Origin: an uncultured Methylobacillus sp.
Lineage (GTDB): Bacteria; Pseudomonadota; Gammaproteobacteria; Burkholderiales; Methylophilaceae
Assembly (NCBI GenBank): GCA_903824575.1
Contig: CAIJXJ010000224.1
Location: 17,320-81,319 of the forward strand
Length of the DNA: 64,000 nucleotides
Reading direction: 5' to 3'
A program made the translations under genes and the position numbers. Of the stretch, positions 53,137 through 62,311 are shown in pieces (the first letter of the stretch is position 1; every line of letters starts with the position of its first letter). The notes beneath the pieces were generated by a model that was not told where the DNA came from, ran no database searches, and saw only the letters and a list, made by a program, of their open reading frames with translations.

Positions 53137-55065
53137 ATGAGTTTTTTCAGTACCGGAATTTCTGCACTGAATGCGGCCCAGATGGGTCTGACGACGACTG
53201 GGCAGAATATTAGTAACGCGCATACGCAGGGCTATCATATCCAGAGAGTCGTGCAGTCGGCAGCGACCCCGGTGCAGATTGGATCGGTATTTGTTGGTCA
53301 GGGGGTAAGCGTCGATACCATCACGCGAGCCTATAGCAGCATTCTTGATAATCAGGTCAACCTGGCACAAGCGCAGAGTACTGGTTACAGCACTTATCAG
53401 GCTCAGATCTCGCAGATCGACAGCGTGTTGGCTGACCCCAATATCGGCCTGTCGCCAGCGTTGCAAGGCTTCTTTACGGCGGTGGGCAATGTGGCTGCCA
53501 CGCCACAATTGCTTCCTTCCCGCCAGTCCATGATCAGTGCCGGCACGGGCCTGGTAAACAGTTTTCAGACCTTGAGTGGACAATTATCTAGCCTGCAGAC
53601 CGCGGTGAATAGTCAAATTGGCGCCAGTGTGACCAGCATCAATTCTCTTGCGCAACAGATCGCTGACATCAATATCAAGGTCGTGGCGCAAAGCGCCGGC
53701 GGACAGTCGCCAAATGATTTGCTCGATACGCGTGACAACCTGATTTCCCAGTTGAACCAGCAGGTGGGCACTACGGTTCTGACACAGAGCAATGGCAGCA
53801 TGAACATCTACATGGGCGGCGGTCAGCCACTGGTGATGGGGTCGCAGGCTTTCACGCTGGCGGCAGTTCGTTCCTCAGCCGATCCCAGCCAGAGCGTCGT
53901 GGCCTATCAGAATAACGGAGCTACAACGGAAATCTCGAACATCATTATCAATGGGGGGGCTCTCGGGGGGATTCTGAACTTTCGGCAGGCATCGCTCGAT
54001 CCCGCGCAAAATAGTCTGGGCCAAGTCGCTATCTCACTGGCGCAAAGTTTCAACAACCAGCATGCTCTGGGACAGGACCTGAACGGCAATATGGGGGCAA
54101 GCTTCTTCACCGTGCCGACGCCCAGCGTGCTGCCAAATTCCAACAATACTGGAGGGGCGGTGCTCACGGCCAGTATTGATGCTGCGACCGGGGCGAAAAA
54201 TCTGACCGCCAGTGATTACAACCTGACCTTTAGCGCGACGAACGGCTATATCCTGACGCGACTATCGGACAACAAGACTGTGGGCAGTAACATGACGTTC
54301 CCGGCTACAGTGGACGGCATGACACTGAATATTAGCGGGGCCATGAATGTAGGTGACAGCATCCTGATCGAGCCAACACGAAACGCGGCCAGCCAGATTG
54401 CGGTGTCGAGTTCTATCAGCACGGCTACCATTGCTGCTGCCGCACCTATCATGGGCAGTTCTTCAACGGCTAATACCGGCAACGCCACCATCACGCCTGG
54501 TGTGGTCGATGCGACGACGCAACCGCCGGTCAATGCTGCTTTGCAAAATACGGTGAGCATCAACTTCACCAGCCCGACCCTTTATGACGTCGTAGATGCA
54601 ACGGCCGGAACACTGGCGTCAGGTGTGACCTATGTTGCGAACGGTGCCATTAGCTATAACGGTTGGACTGTACAGATCAGTGGCACTCCGGCGAATGGTG
54701 ACACTTTCACCGTGGCCAAGAATCTTGGCGCCGTGTCCGACAATCGCAACGCCTTGTTGATGACGAATTTGCAGACCACCAATACCATGACGGCGAACTC
54801 TGCTGGTTTGCCAACGACGACCTATCAGGGCGTCTACAACCAGCTAGTGACACAGGTTGGCAGTCAGACCGCTCAGGTAAAGGCCTTTGCCCAAGCTCAA
54901 GCCGCTTTGTTGACGCAGGCTCAGGCACAGCAACAGTCGCTGTCGGGCGTAAGCCTGGATCAGGAAGCGGCCAACTTAATGCAATATCAGCAAGCCTATC
55001 AGGCGGCAGGAAAAATCATGCAGATGACCTCTACCCTGTTTACCTCGCTTCTGCAATCACTGTGA
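53137..55065 (+). CDS. flgK: Flagellar hook-associated protein 1 FlgK
   Basis: FlgK (HAP1) joins hook and filament. The 642 residues have the N-terminal FFSTGISALNAAQMGLTTTG, QNISNAHTQGYHIQRVVQSA, a long TQLLPSRQSMISAGTGLVN-type helix, a variable middle that is rich in Thr/Ala and probably surface-exposed, and the C-terminal GVSLDQEAANLMQYQQAYQA and AAGKIMQMTSTLFTSLLQSL. GAGG precedes the ATG. It has its own sigma-28-type promoter and is followed by flgL. Confidence 0.96.
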   Translation: MSFFSTGISALNAAQMGLTTTGQNISNAHTQGYHIQRVVQSAATPVQIGSVFVGQGVSVDTITRAYSSILDNQVNLAQAQSTGYSTYQAQISQIDSVLADPNIGLSPALQGFFTAVGNVAATPQLLPSRQSMISAGTGLVNSFQTLSGQLSSLQTAVNSQIGASVTSINSLAQQIADINIKVVAQSAGGQSPNDLLDTRDNLISQLNQQVGTTVLTQSNGSMNIYMGGGQPLVMGSQAFTLAAVRSSADPSQSVVAYQNNGATTEISNIIINGGALGGILNFRQASLDPAQNSLGQVAISLAQSFNNQHALGQDLNGNMGASFFTVPTPSVLPNSNNTGGAVLTASIDAATGAKNLTASDYNLTFSATNGYILTRLSDNKTVGSNMTFPATVDGMTLNISGAMNVGDSILIEPTRNAASQIAVSSSISTATIAAAAPIMGSSSTANTGNATITPGVVDATTQPPVNAALQNTVSINFTSPTLYDVVDATAGTLASGVTYVANGAISYNGWTVQISGTPANGDTFTVAKNLGAVSDNRNALLMTNLQTTNTMTANSAGLPTTTYQGVYNQLVTQVGSQTAQVKAFAQAQAALLTQAQAQQQSLSGVSLDQEAANLMQYQQAYQAAGKIMQMTSTLFTSLLQSL

Positions 55066-55081
55066 TATTTAGGAGTCAATG

Positions 55082-56314
55082 ATGCGTATCAGTAGTAGTA
55101 CGGTATTTAATCAGGGGCTTGGCACCATACAGCAGCAATATGCAGATTTGCAGACCCTGCAAATGCAGGTGGGCACCAGCCGCAGTTTTCTGACACCGGC
55201 CGATAATCCGAGTGCAGCTGCCAGCGTGCTGCAGCTAAGCCAGGCGCAATCCACCACTGCACAGTTCACGACCAACAGCGATACGGCTACTTCTGCACTG
55301 TCCTTGCAAGACGCCGTGCTGGGGCAGGTCAGCGACCTGTTGCAGAGCGTTCACGACATTGCCGTGCAGGGGGCCAATGGATCGACACTGAATAATACGG
55401 ATCGAGCCACGCTGGTGACGACGTTGAAGGGGGACTACAGCCAGTTGCTGGCACTTGCCAACAGTACTGACAGCAGCGGTCAGTACCTGTTTTCCGGTTA
55501 TCAGGGCGGTACTCCACCCTTCTCGCAAGGGGGGCCAACGGTTAGCAATCCAAGTGGTGTGACTTATAATGGTGACCAAGGCGCACGTTTGATGCAAGTA
55601 AGTTCTTCAGCGCTGGTTCCGGTGAGCAGTTCTGGCGCGAATATATTTCAACTGGTCAAGAATGGTAATGGCGTCGTTACTTCTGCTGCCACCTCAGGCA
55701 ATACGGGATCTGGCATCGTCAGCAACGCCTCGGTGATCACCCCGGCGACCTGGGCTAGCAGCGCTCAAAATTTCACGGTGACCTTTGACAACAACGTCCC
55801 CCAGGGTTACAGCATCAGCCCGTCTCCCACTACGACCCCTGCTTCGGGGACCTATACCAGCGGCACGACGATCAATATCGATGGCGCTCAAATCAGCATC
55901 AGCGGTACGCCTGCATTAGGGGACTCCTTTACGCTCAAGGCCAGCAGCAATCAGAGCATCTTCGATACGCTCAGCAACATGATTACCACCTTGCAGACGC
56001 CTGTGGTGGGCGTTAGTGGCAATGCCAATCTGGCCAATAGCATGAGTACGGCCCTGAACAACCTGACTATGGGCTTGAACAGCGTATTGACAGCCAGGTC
56101 AGCCGTAGGTGCATCGATGCAGGAGGTGACCGCGCAGACCGGCACCAATGCCAGCCTGACTCTGCAAAACAGCAAGACGCTGAGTGCCCTGCAGGACATA
56201 GATCTGGCCAAGGTCTTGAGTAACATCACGCAGGAGACGGCAAGCCTGACTGCAGCACAGAAGTCTTTTGTCCTGATACAGAATCTGACCCTGTTTACTT
56301 ACGTTCAGCCCTGA
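55082..56314 (+). CDS. flgL: Flagellar hook-associated protein 3 FlgL
   Basis: FlgL (HAP3) is the flagellin-like adaptor above FlgK. The 410 residues show the N-terminal MRISSSTVFNQGLGTIQQQY, FLTPADNPSAAASVLQLSQA, the QDAVLGQVSDLLQSVHDIAV helix, SSGQYLFSGYQGGTPPF, and a C-terminal AKVLSNITQETASLTAAQKS flagellin-like helix. Two ATG codons in tandem follow AGGAG; the second (55082) has better spacing and gives the family start. It overlaps the convergent serB gene by 20 bp. No flagellin gene is in the window. Confidence 0.95.
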   Translation: MRISSSTVFNQGLGTIQQQYADLQTLQMQVGTSRSFLTPADNPSAAASVLQLSQAQSTTAQFTTNSDTATSALSLQDAVLGQVSDLLQSVHDIAVQGANGSTLNNTDRATLVTTLKGDYSQLLALANSTDSSGQYLFSGYQGGTPPFSQGGPTVSNPSGVTYNGDQGARLMQVSSSALVPVSSSGANIFQLVKNGNGVVTSAATSGNTGSGIVSNASVITPATWASSAQNFTVTFDNNVPQGYSISPSPTTTPASGTYTSGTTINIDGAQISISGTPALGDSFTLKASSNQSIFDTLSNMITTLQTPVVGVSGNANLANSMSTALNNLTMGLNSVLTARSAVGASMQEVTAQTGTNASLTLQNSKTLSALQDIDLAKVLSNITQETASLTAAQKSFVLIQNLTLFTYVQP

Positions 56315-57137
56315 ACAGGTTCAGTACGCCATCGAGGCCGACGTAATCGATGGCGTAAGTTGCCTGCGCGCGCACCAGTGGCTTGGCATGATAAGCCACC
56401 CCCACGGCTGCTGCCGCCATCATGTCAAGATCATTTGCGCCATCACCAATGGCGACCACCTGATCCGGGCGCAAATTCAGTTGGTCCCTGATGCGGGTGA
56501 GCCAGTTGGCTTTGCCCCGGGCATCGAGAATGTCCCCAAGCACTTTTCCGGTCAGTCTGCCTTCAAGGATTTCCAGTTTGTTGGCGTGAGCAAAATCGAG
56601 TCCGAGATAAGATTGCAGGCGGTCGGTAAAGTAGTTGAAGCCGCCCGAGACCAGCATGGTGCGGATGCCTTGGGCCTTCAGCGTATTGATCAGTTTTACG
56701 GCTCCCGGATTGAGCCGCAGCCGTTCGTCGTAAACACGTTGCAGTGCCGATTCATTCAGGCCTTGCAGCAATGCAACCCGGCGCCGCAGACTTTCGGCAA
56801 ATTCGATTTCACCCCGCATGGCAGACTCGGTAATCGCGGCAACCTGCGATTTCAGCCCCTGCATGTCAGCGATTTCATCTATGCATTCGATGCTGATCAG
56901 GGTGGAATCCATGTCCATCACCACCAGGCCAAAATTTTCAAGGCATTGATGGTCCGGCACGAAAGCGCAATCAATCTGCTGCGCGGCGCAATAGTCGGCC
57001 ACGGCGGTATCCGGTTGGGATACGGAAAAAAAACAAGCTTGTGCATCGATATGCACAGCTGTATTGCCATGGCAGAGCTTGCTGATGTGCTGGAGGTGCT
57101 GTTGGTTCAGTGCTGAACCCTGAAGGACGAGGCGCAT
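56295..57137 (-). CDS. serB: Phosphoserine phosphatase SerB
   Basis: SerB removes phosphate from phosphoserine in the last step of serine synthesis. The 280 residues have a degenerate ACT-like N terminus and a HAD domain with nucleophile Asp in VVMDMDSTLISIECIDEIAD, motif II TMLVSGGFNYFTDRL, Lys in HANKLEILEGRLTGKV, and motif III VVAIGDGANDLDMMAAAAVG. The ATG at 57137 gives the family-like MRLVLQG start. Its 3' end overlaps flgL tail to tail. Confidence 0.95.
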   Translation of the reverse strand: MRLVLQGSALNQQHLQHISKLCHGNTAVHIDAQACFFSVSQPDTAVADYCAAQQIDCAFVPDHQCLENFGLVVMDMDSTLISIECIDEIADMQGLKSQVAAITESAMRGEIEFAESLRRRVALLQGLNESALQRVYDERLRLNPGAVKLINTLKAQGIRTMLVSGGFNYFTDRLQSYLGLDFAHANKLEILEGRLTGKVLGDILDARGKANWLTRIRDQLNLRPDQVVAIGDGANDLDMMAAAAVGVAYHAKPLVRAQATYAIDYVGLDGVLNLFRAERK

Positions 57138-57257
57138 GAAATAGGGGTTATTTTGTGAAGAATAATAATTATACACTGCTGTTTATGTGCTTGAGGCATG
57201 GCGGTTTTGCGGGTTTTGAGCCAGAATTGCACTAATTGAAAATAGATTGAGCATTCC

Positions 57258-58421
57258 ATGAATTTACATGAATTTCAGGCCAAGCAATTGTTGCAGCGTT
57301 ATGGGGTTTCGACGCCCCACGGTCGCGTGGCGGAAACGGCGGATGAAGTAGTGGCAGCTGCTGTTGAGCTTAGCGGTGCGGCCTGGGTGATCAAGGCGCA
57401 GATTCACGCCGGCGGTCGTGGCAAGGCGGGCGGGGTCAAGGTGGAACACTCGATTGAGGCACTGCGCAACACGGCAGCGAATCTGTTGGGTAGGTCTCTG
57501 GTGACCTATCAGAATGCTCCTGAAGGCCAGCCGGTGAACCGTGTATTAGTAGAAGAAACGATTCCAATCGCACGCGAACTCTATCTGTCCTTGCTGGTGG
57601 ATCGCTCTCTGGAGCGGGTGGTGGTGGTGGCCTCGACTGCGGGAGGCATGGAGATCGAAGAAGTTGCCCAGCAAACACCGGAAAAAATATTGCAGGAAAT
57701 CTGTGACCCGCTACTGGGCCTGGTTGATTACCAGGCGCGTAACCTGGCGTTTGCCCTCGGCTTGTCGGGGACGCAGATCAACGCCTTTACCAAGTTGTTG
57801 AAGGCTTCGTACAAACTATTCACGGACAACGACCTCAGCCTGCTTGAGATCAATCCGCTGGTGGTGACCAGTGAGGGCGCGCTGGTGGCGCTCGACTGCA
57901 AGATGAGCGTGGACGACAACGCGTTGTATCGCCGACAGGATCTGGCCGCGATTCGCGACTGGAGTCAGGACGACCCCAAGGAGGCCGAAGCGCACGCCAG
58001 CGGCCTTAATTACATCGCTCTGAACGGCGATATAGGCTGCATGGTCAATGGCGCGGGCCTTGCCATGGCCACTATGGACCTGATCAAGCTGCATGGCGGA
58101 CGTCCTGCTAATTTCCTCGACGTCGGCGGTGGTGCTACGGCGGAAACAGTGGCCAGGGCGTTCAAGATCATCCTCGCCGATACTCAGGTCAAGGCAGTTC
58201 TGGTCAATATCTTTGGTGGCATCATGCGCTGTGACATTATCGCGACCGGCATCATCACCGCAGTCAGGGAGGTCGGTGTAAAAATACCGGTGATTGTGCG
58301 GCTGGAAGGTACCAATGTTGAACTGGGACGCAAGCTATTGCAAGAGAGTGGCCTTTCCATCATCTCGGCTGCCGGCCTCACCGATGCCGCAGTGCAGGCG
58401 GTGGCGGCGGTGAAAGCGTAA
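57258..58421 (+). CDS. sucC: Succinate-CoA ligase (ADP-forming) beta subunit
   Basis: With SucD it interconverts succinyl-CoA and succinate with nucleotide phosphorylation in the TCA cycle. The 387 residues contain [20 protein letters not shown], the ATP-grasp motifs ([19 protein letters not shown]), [20 protein letters not shown] with the metal ligands, [20 protein letters not shown] and [16 protein letters not shown], all normal for SucC. Length is standard (388 in E. coli). It precedes sucD by 89 bp, a gap that holds overlapping inverted repeats. Confidence 0.97.
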   Translation: MNLHEFQAKQLLQRYGVSTPHGRVAETADEVVAAAVELSGAAWVIKAQIHAGGRGKAGGVKVEHSIEALRNTAANLLGRSLVTYQNAPEGQPVNRVLVEETIPIARELYLSLLVDRSLERVVVVASTAGGMEIEEVAQQTPEKILQEICDPLLGLVDYQARNLAFALGLSGTQINAFTKLLKASYKLFTDNDLSLLEINPLVVTSEGALVALDCKMSVDDNALYRRQDLAAIRDWSQDDPKEAEAHASGLNYIALNGDIGCMVNGAGLAMATMDLIKLHGGRPANFLDVGGGATAETVARAFKIILADTQVKAVLVNIFGGIMRCDIIATGIITAVREVGVKIPVIVRLEGTNVELGRKLLQESGLSIISAAGLTDAAVQAVAAVKA

Positions 58422-58431
58422 TTTGACCCAC

Positions 58432-58494
58432 GGGAGACACGCGAGCACTGGGAAAGCCTGTGTTCCATCCGTTGTTTCGCGTGCTCCCAGTGCT
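58432..58494. repeat. Overlapping, mutually exclusive inverted repeats between sucC and sucD
   Basis: GGGAGACACGCGA (58432-58444) pairs with TCGCGTGCTCCC (58477-58488) apart from one bulged A. AGCACTGGGA (58444-58453) pairs exactly with TCCCAGTGCT (58485-58494). The two right-hand arms share 58485-58488, so the two stems cannot both form fully. No T tract follows, so simple termination is not expected. Confidence 0.6.
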
Positions 58495-58510
58495 TATATA
58501 AGGGTTTTGC

Positions 58511-59386
58511 ATGAGCATCTTAGTTGACGAAAATACCAGGGTCCTGTGTCAGGGCTTCACCGGCCGGCAGGGCACGTTTCATTCCGAGCAGGCGCTGGCC
58601 TATGGCACTGCCATGGTCGGAGGCGTGACGCCTGGCAAGGGCGGGCAAACACATCTTGGGCTGCCGGTGTTTAACACCATGCGCGATGCCGTCGCTGCCA
58701 CTAATGCCAATGCCAGTGTGATCTATGTGCCACCCCCATTCGCTGCGGATTCCATTTTAGAAGCGGCCGATGCCGGAGTCGCATTGATTGTCTGTATTAC
58801 CGAGGGTATCCCGGTGCTGGATATGCTCAATGTCAAGGCGGCCTTGAGAGCTAACGGCGCGCGCTTGATCGGTCCCAACTGTCCGGGAATCATCACGCCG
58901 GACGCCTGCAAGATCGGCATCATGCCGGGCGCCATTCATTTGCGTGGCAAAGTTGGCATCGTGTCACGATCAGGCACACTGACCTACGAGGCGGTCCATC
59001 AGACCACGCAGTCGGGCTTGGGCCAGACCACTTGCGTTGGTATCGGCGGTGACCCGATCAAGGGACTGAATTTCATCGAATGTCTGCAACTGTTCCAGGC
59101 GGACGCGGAGACCGAAGCCATCATCATGGTGGGCGAGATCGGCGGTGCTGACGAAGAGGCGGCAGCCGAGTATATCCAGTCTCATGTGACGAAACCGGTG
59201 GCGGCCTATATTGCCGGACAGACGGCGCCTGCGGGAAAGCGCATGGGTCACGCCGGGGCGATCATCTCGGGCGGGTCCGGTCGCGCGGAAGACAAGATCG
59301 CCGCGCTGGAAAAAGCCGGTGTGGTGGTGGCTAATTCTCCAGCGGGTCTGGGTGAGGCTGTCCTCGCGGCCATGCGCGCATGTTGA
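58511..59386 (+). CDS. sucD: Succinate-CoA ligase (ADP-forming) alpha subunit
   Basis: SucD binds CoA and carries the phosphohistidine of the ligase. The 291 residues have the CoA-binding [78 protein letters not shown] and the active His in [25 protein letters not shown] precedes the ATG. It pairs with sucC upstream. Confidence 0.97.
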   Translation: MSILVDENTRVLCQGFTGRQGTFHSEQALAYGTAMVGGVTPGKGGQTHLGLPVFNTMRDAVAATNANASVIYVPPPFAADSILEAADAGVALIVCITEGIPVLDMLNVKAALRANGARLIGPNCPGIITPDACKIGIMPGAIHLRGKVGIVSRSGTLTYEAVHQTTQSGLGQTTCVGIGGDPIKGLNFIECLQLFQADAETEAIIMVGEIGGADEEAAAEYIQSHVTKPVAAYIAGQTAPAGKRMGHAGAIISGGSGRAEDKIAALEKAGVVVANSPAGLGEAVLAAMRAC

Positions 59387-59440
59387 GGATGGAACGATAG
59401 TATTTACAGATGTCCCATGATGGTTTTAAGGATGAGATAA

Positions 59441-60376
59441 ATGTTGCGTAGCCTGCTGTTTCTGCTGTTTCTGATTCCGTTGCATGCGGCGGCCAAAGAA
59501 GATGTGCCCTATCTGTTGACCGCAGCGGCCAAGGGCGATGCCCAGATGGTGCGATCCATCCTCGATAGCGGTGCCAGTCCCAACGTGAAGGACGCCGAGG
59601 GCATCACTGCCTTGATGTACGCCGCGCGCAAAGGCAATGCTGCTGCCGTTGGTGTTTTGTTGGAGCAGGGGGCCGATGTCAATGCCCGGGATGATGAGGG
59701 CTGGACCGCCCTGATGTATGCCGCCAAGAAGGGCTATGTCGAAACGGTGCGTGTGCTTTTAAAGGCCCACCCCGATATCAGCGTGCGCGACCAGTCAGGT
59801 TGGAGTGCTTTGGGCCTGGCGGCGACGAGTGGCTACAGCGAGGTGCTGGACCTTCTGATCAAACAAGGTGCCAGTGCCAATAGTAAGAGTGACGATGGCA
59901 GAACCATGCTGATGTATGCCGCCAAGAGCGGTGATGTGGCCACCATCAAGATCCTGATCGAGAATAGCGCTGACCTGACGGCGCGGGACCGTCTGGGCTT
60001 GACGGCGGCCATGTATGCGGCGCGCGATGGTTATCCACGGGCATTGCAGATTCTGCTGGAGGCGGGTGCCAAGGTGGACGACGTGGATCATACTAATTGG
60101 TCCGCGCTGACCTGGGCGGTCAAGAAGTCTCACCTCGAAACCGCCCAGGTTCTGCTCAAGAGGGGAGCGGACGTAAACATCAAGGATTCCGAAGATGTTT
60201 CCCTGTTGCAATATGCGGTGGATAGCGGTTCCGTGCAGATGGTCAAGTTGCTGTTGGAGCATGGCGTCAATGTGAAGGCCAAGGACTCTTACGGATTGAC
60301 GGCACTGGTCTACGCAATGAAGAACAAGCGCACTGAGATCGTGAAGCTGATCAAGGATGCCGGCGGCTCTTATTGA
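59441..60376 (+). CDS. Secreted ankyrin-repeat protein (long)
   Basis: A 311-residue protein with a signal peptide (RSLLFLLFLIPLHAAA), then about eight or nine ankyrin repeats of 33 residues covering most of the chain (units such as EGITALMYAARKGNAAAVGV, EGWTALMYAAKKGYVETVRV, DGRTMLMYAAKSGDVATIKI). It should lie in the periplasm and bind protein partners. AAGGATGAG precedes the ATG. Its stop overlaps the nadE start (TGATG), so the two are translationally coupled, which is odd for a periplasmic protein and NAD synthetase. It resembles the shorter ankyrin protein at 38.1 kb. Confidence 0.9.
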   Translation: MLRSLLFLLFLIPLHAAAKEDVPYLLTAAAKGDAQMVRSILDSGASPNVKDAEGITALMYAARKGNAAAVGVLLEQGADVNARDDEGWTALMYAAKKGYVETVRVLLKAHPDISVRDQSGWSALGLAATSGYSEVLDLLIKQGASANSKSDDGRTMLMYAAKSGDVATIKILIENSADLTARDRLGLTAAMYAARDGYPRALQILLEAGAKVDDVDHTNWSALTWAVKKSHLETAQVLLKRGADVNIKDSEDVSLLQYAVDSGSVQMVKLLLEHGVNVKAKDSYGLTALVYAMKNKRTEIVKLIKDAGGSY

Positions 60377-61983
60377 TGAGGATTGCCATTGCGCAGATCA
60401 ATTGTACCGTAGGGGATTTCTCCGGCAATGCGGCCAAAATTGTCGAGCATGCAGAGCGTGCGCTTACTGCGGGAGCGAGCCTGCTGCTGACACCGGAACT
60501 GGCACTGACCGGTTACCCGCCGGAAGACCTGCTGTTACGCCATGATTTTTACCATGCCTGCGAGGCCGCGTTGTTGCGGCTGGCCACTGCACTGCCGGAC
60601 ATCACCGTGGTAGTTGGGCATCCGGCGGCTGTTGGGGATACACATTTCAATGCGGCCTCGGTGCTGCAGGGTGGACGGGTGGTGGCGACCTATCACAAGC
60701 AGTGCCTGCCCAATCATAGCGTGTTCGACGAAGTGCGCTATTTTGTGGCAGGAGACCAGCCGCTGGTGTTTGATTTGCAGGGGGTGCGTTTTGGCGTGGT
60801 GATCTGCGCCGACGTGTGGGAGTCGGGCCCCATTGCCCGGGCGCGTGATGCCGGGGCCGAGGTCATTCTGGCCTTGAATGCGTCGCCTTATCACCTGGAA
60901 AAGCTGGCGACGCGCTACGAAGTGTTACGTGATCGGGTGATGGAGACCGGGTTGCCGGTGTTCTACGCCAATCTGGTGGGTGGGCAGGATGAGCTGGTGT
61001 TCGATGGCGCCTCCTTTGTGCTTGATGGAACCGGTGCCCTGACGCACCAGTGGCTGGCTTTCGAGGAGGCCCTGGGGTTGGTTGATTTAGATGGCACACG
61101 ACCGCTGACGGGTATGCTGGTGGCCGATCAGGGTTTGGATGCTAGTGTGTATCAGGCGCTTTGCCTGGGGGTGCGGGACTATGTCCTGAAGAACGGCTTT
61201 CCCGGCGTTTTGCTGGGCCTATCCGGGGGGATCGATTCGGCGCTGACTCTCGCTATCGCCGTGGATGCGCTGGGAGCGACACGGGTTCGTGCCGTCATGA
61301 TGCCATCCGAATTTACCGCTGATATCAGCTTGACGGACGCTGCGCTGATGGCCGGCAATATGGGAGTTGACTATGTCGAGCTTTCCATCGAACCGGTGTT
61401 TGAGAGTTTCATGCAGACCCTGAAGGGTGAATTTTTCGGACGCGCGTCCGACCTTACCGAAGAGAATTTGCAGGCCCGTATTCGCGGCTCCTTGCTGATG
61501 GCCCTTTCCAACAAATTTGGCAGTATTGTCCTGACCACAGGTAACAAGAGTGAAACGGCAGTGGGCTATTCCACCCTGTATGGGGACATGGCTGGCGGCT
61601 TTGCGGTGTTGAAAGACGTGCCCAAGACGCAGGTCTATCGCTTGGCGCGTTACCGCAACAGTCTTGAGCCCGTCATCCCCGAGCGTACCATCACGCGTCC
61701 CCCCTCGGCTGAATTGCGTCATGAGCAGAAGGATCAGGATAGCCTGCCGTGTTATGAGGTGCTCGATGGCATACTCGAAGCCTATGTCGAGGACGATTGC
61801 AGTCCGGCCGAGATCGTGGCTCTGGGTTATACGATGGAAGATGTGCGGCAGGTGCTTACCTTAATCGATCGCAACGAATACAAGCGTCGTCAATCACCAG
61901 TCGGAGTTCGCATCACGCGCAGGGGATTTGGAAAGGATAGGCGTTATCCGATCACTTCAAAATATCGGATAACGGACAACTAG
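60376..61983 (+). CDS. nadE: Glutamine-dependent NAD+ synthetase NadE
   Basis: NadE amidates deamido-NAD+ to NAD+ with ATP, taking ammonia from glutamine. The 535 residues have an N-terminal nitrilase-type amidase (Glu in LTPELALTGYPPEDLL, Lys in YHKQCLPNHSVFDEVRYF, Cys in FGVVICADVWES) and a C-terminal NH3-dependent synthetase (PP-loop LGLSGGIDSALTLAIA, TGNKSETAVGYSTLYGDMAG). Length fits the compact bacterial two-domain type. The ATG at 60376 shares a base with the stop of the ankyrin gene; a TTG one codon earlier is less likely. Confidence 0.96.
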   Translation: MRIAIAQINCTVGDFSGNAAKIVEHAERALTAGASLLLTPELALTGYPPEDLLLRHDFYHACEAALLRLATALPDITVVVGHPAAVGDTHFNAASVLQGGRVVATYHKQCLPNHSVFDEVRYFVAGDQPLVFDLQGVRFGVVICADVWESGPIARARDAGAEVILALNASPYHLEKLATRYEVLRDRVMETGLPVFYANLVGGQDELVFDGASFVLDGTGALTHQWLAFEEALGLVDLDGTRPLTGMLVADQGLDASVYQALCLGVRDYVLKNGFPGVLLGLSGGIDSALTLAIAVDALGATRVRAVMMPSEFTADISLTDAALMAGNMGVDYVELSIEPVFESFMQTLKGEFFGRASDLTEENLQARIRGSLLMALSNKFGSIVLTTGNKSETAVGYSTLYGDMAGGFAVLKDVPKTQVYRLARYRNSLEPVIPERTITRPPSAELRHEQKDQDSLPCYEVLDGILEAYVEDDCSPAEIVALGYTMEDVRQVLTLIDRNEYKRRQSPVGVRITRRGFGKDRRYPITSKYRITDN

Positions 61984-62311
61984 TCCTTATTCCGCACCTT
62001 AAATTCTTGAGATGATTTTCTCATTTGGTTTTCATGCTTTTTCTTACCAGCGGCGATACGCAATATTTGCTCTTATAAACGGAATTTAGTCCACGGTTGG
62101 CGAGTAGCCATCAGTTATTAACCAACTCACAATTACCTGCCATTGGCGCGGCACCAATAAAATTATTTGCGCCAGTAATTGCAAGGCGGATAAAATCGGT
62201 CAATGGAAAATCTAGTGAAGGATTGACTCCCAGACCTGTTTAAACAGCTATGTTAAGAGTTAGTTACGTGCATGAGAGAACTGATAATCCTCAAAGCTAT
62301 GGCTATGTTTC
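61984..62311. other. AT-rich convergent intergenic region
   Basis: 328 bp between the convergent ends of nadE and the porin gene, with no credible gene. A short TGAGA/TCTCA hairpin followed by TTTGGTTTT lies just past nadE (about 62010-62035) and could be a weak terminator. TGGCGC and GCGCCA face each other near 62140-62180. The DNA is distinctly AT-rich compared with the flagellar and TCA genes. Confidence 0.4.
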
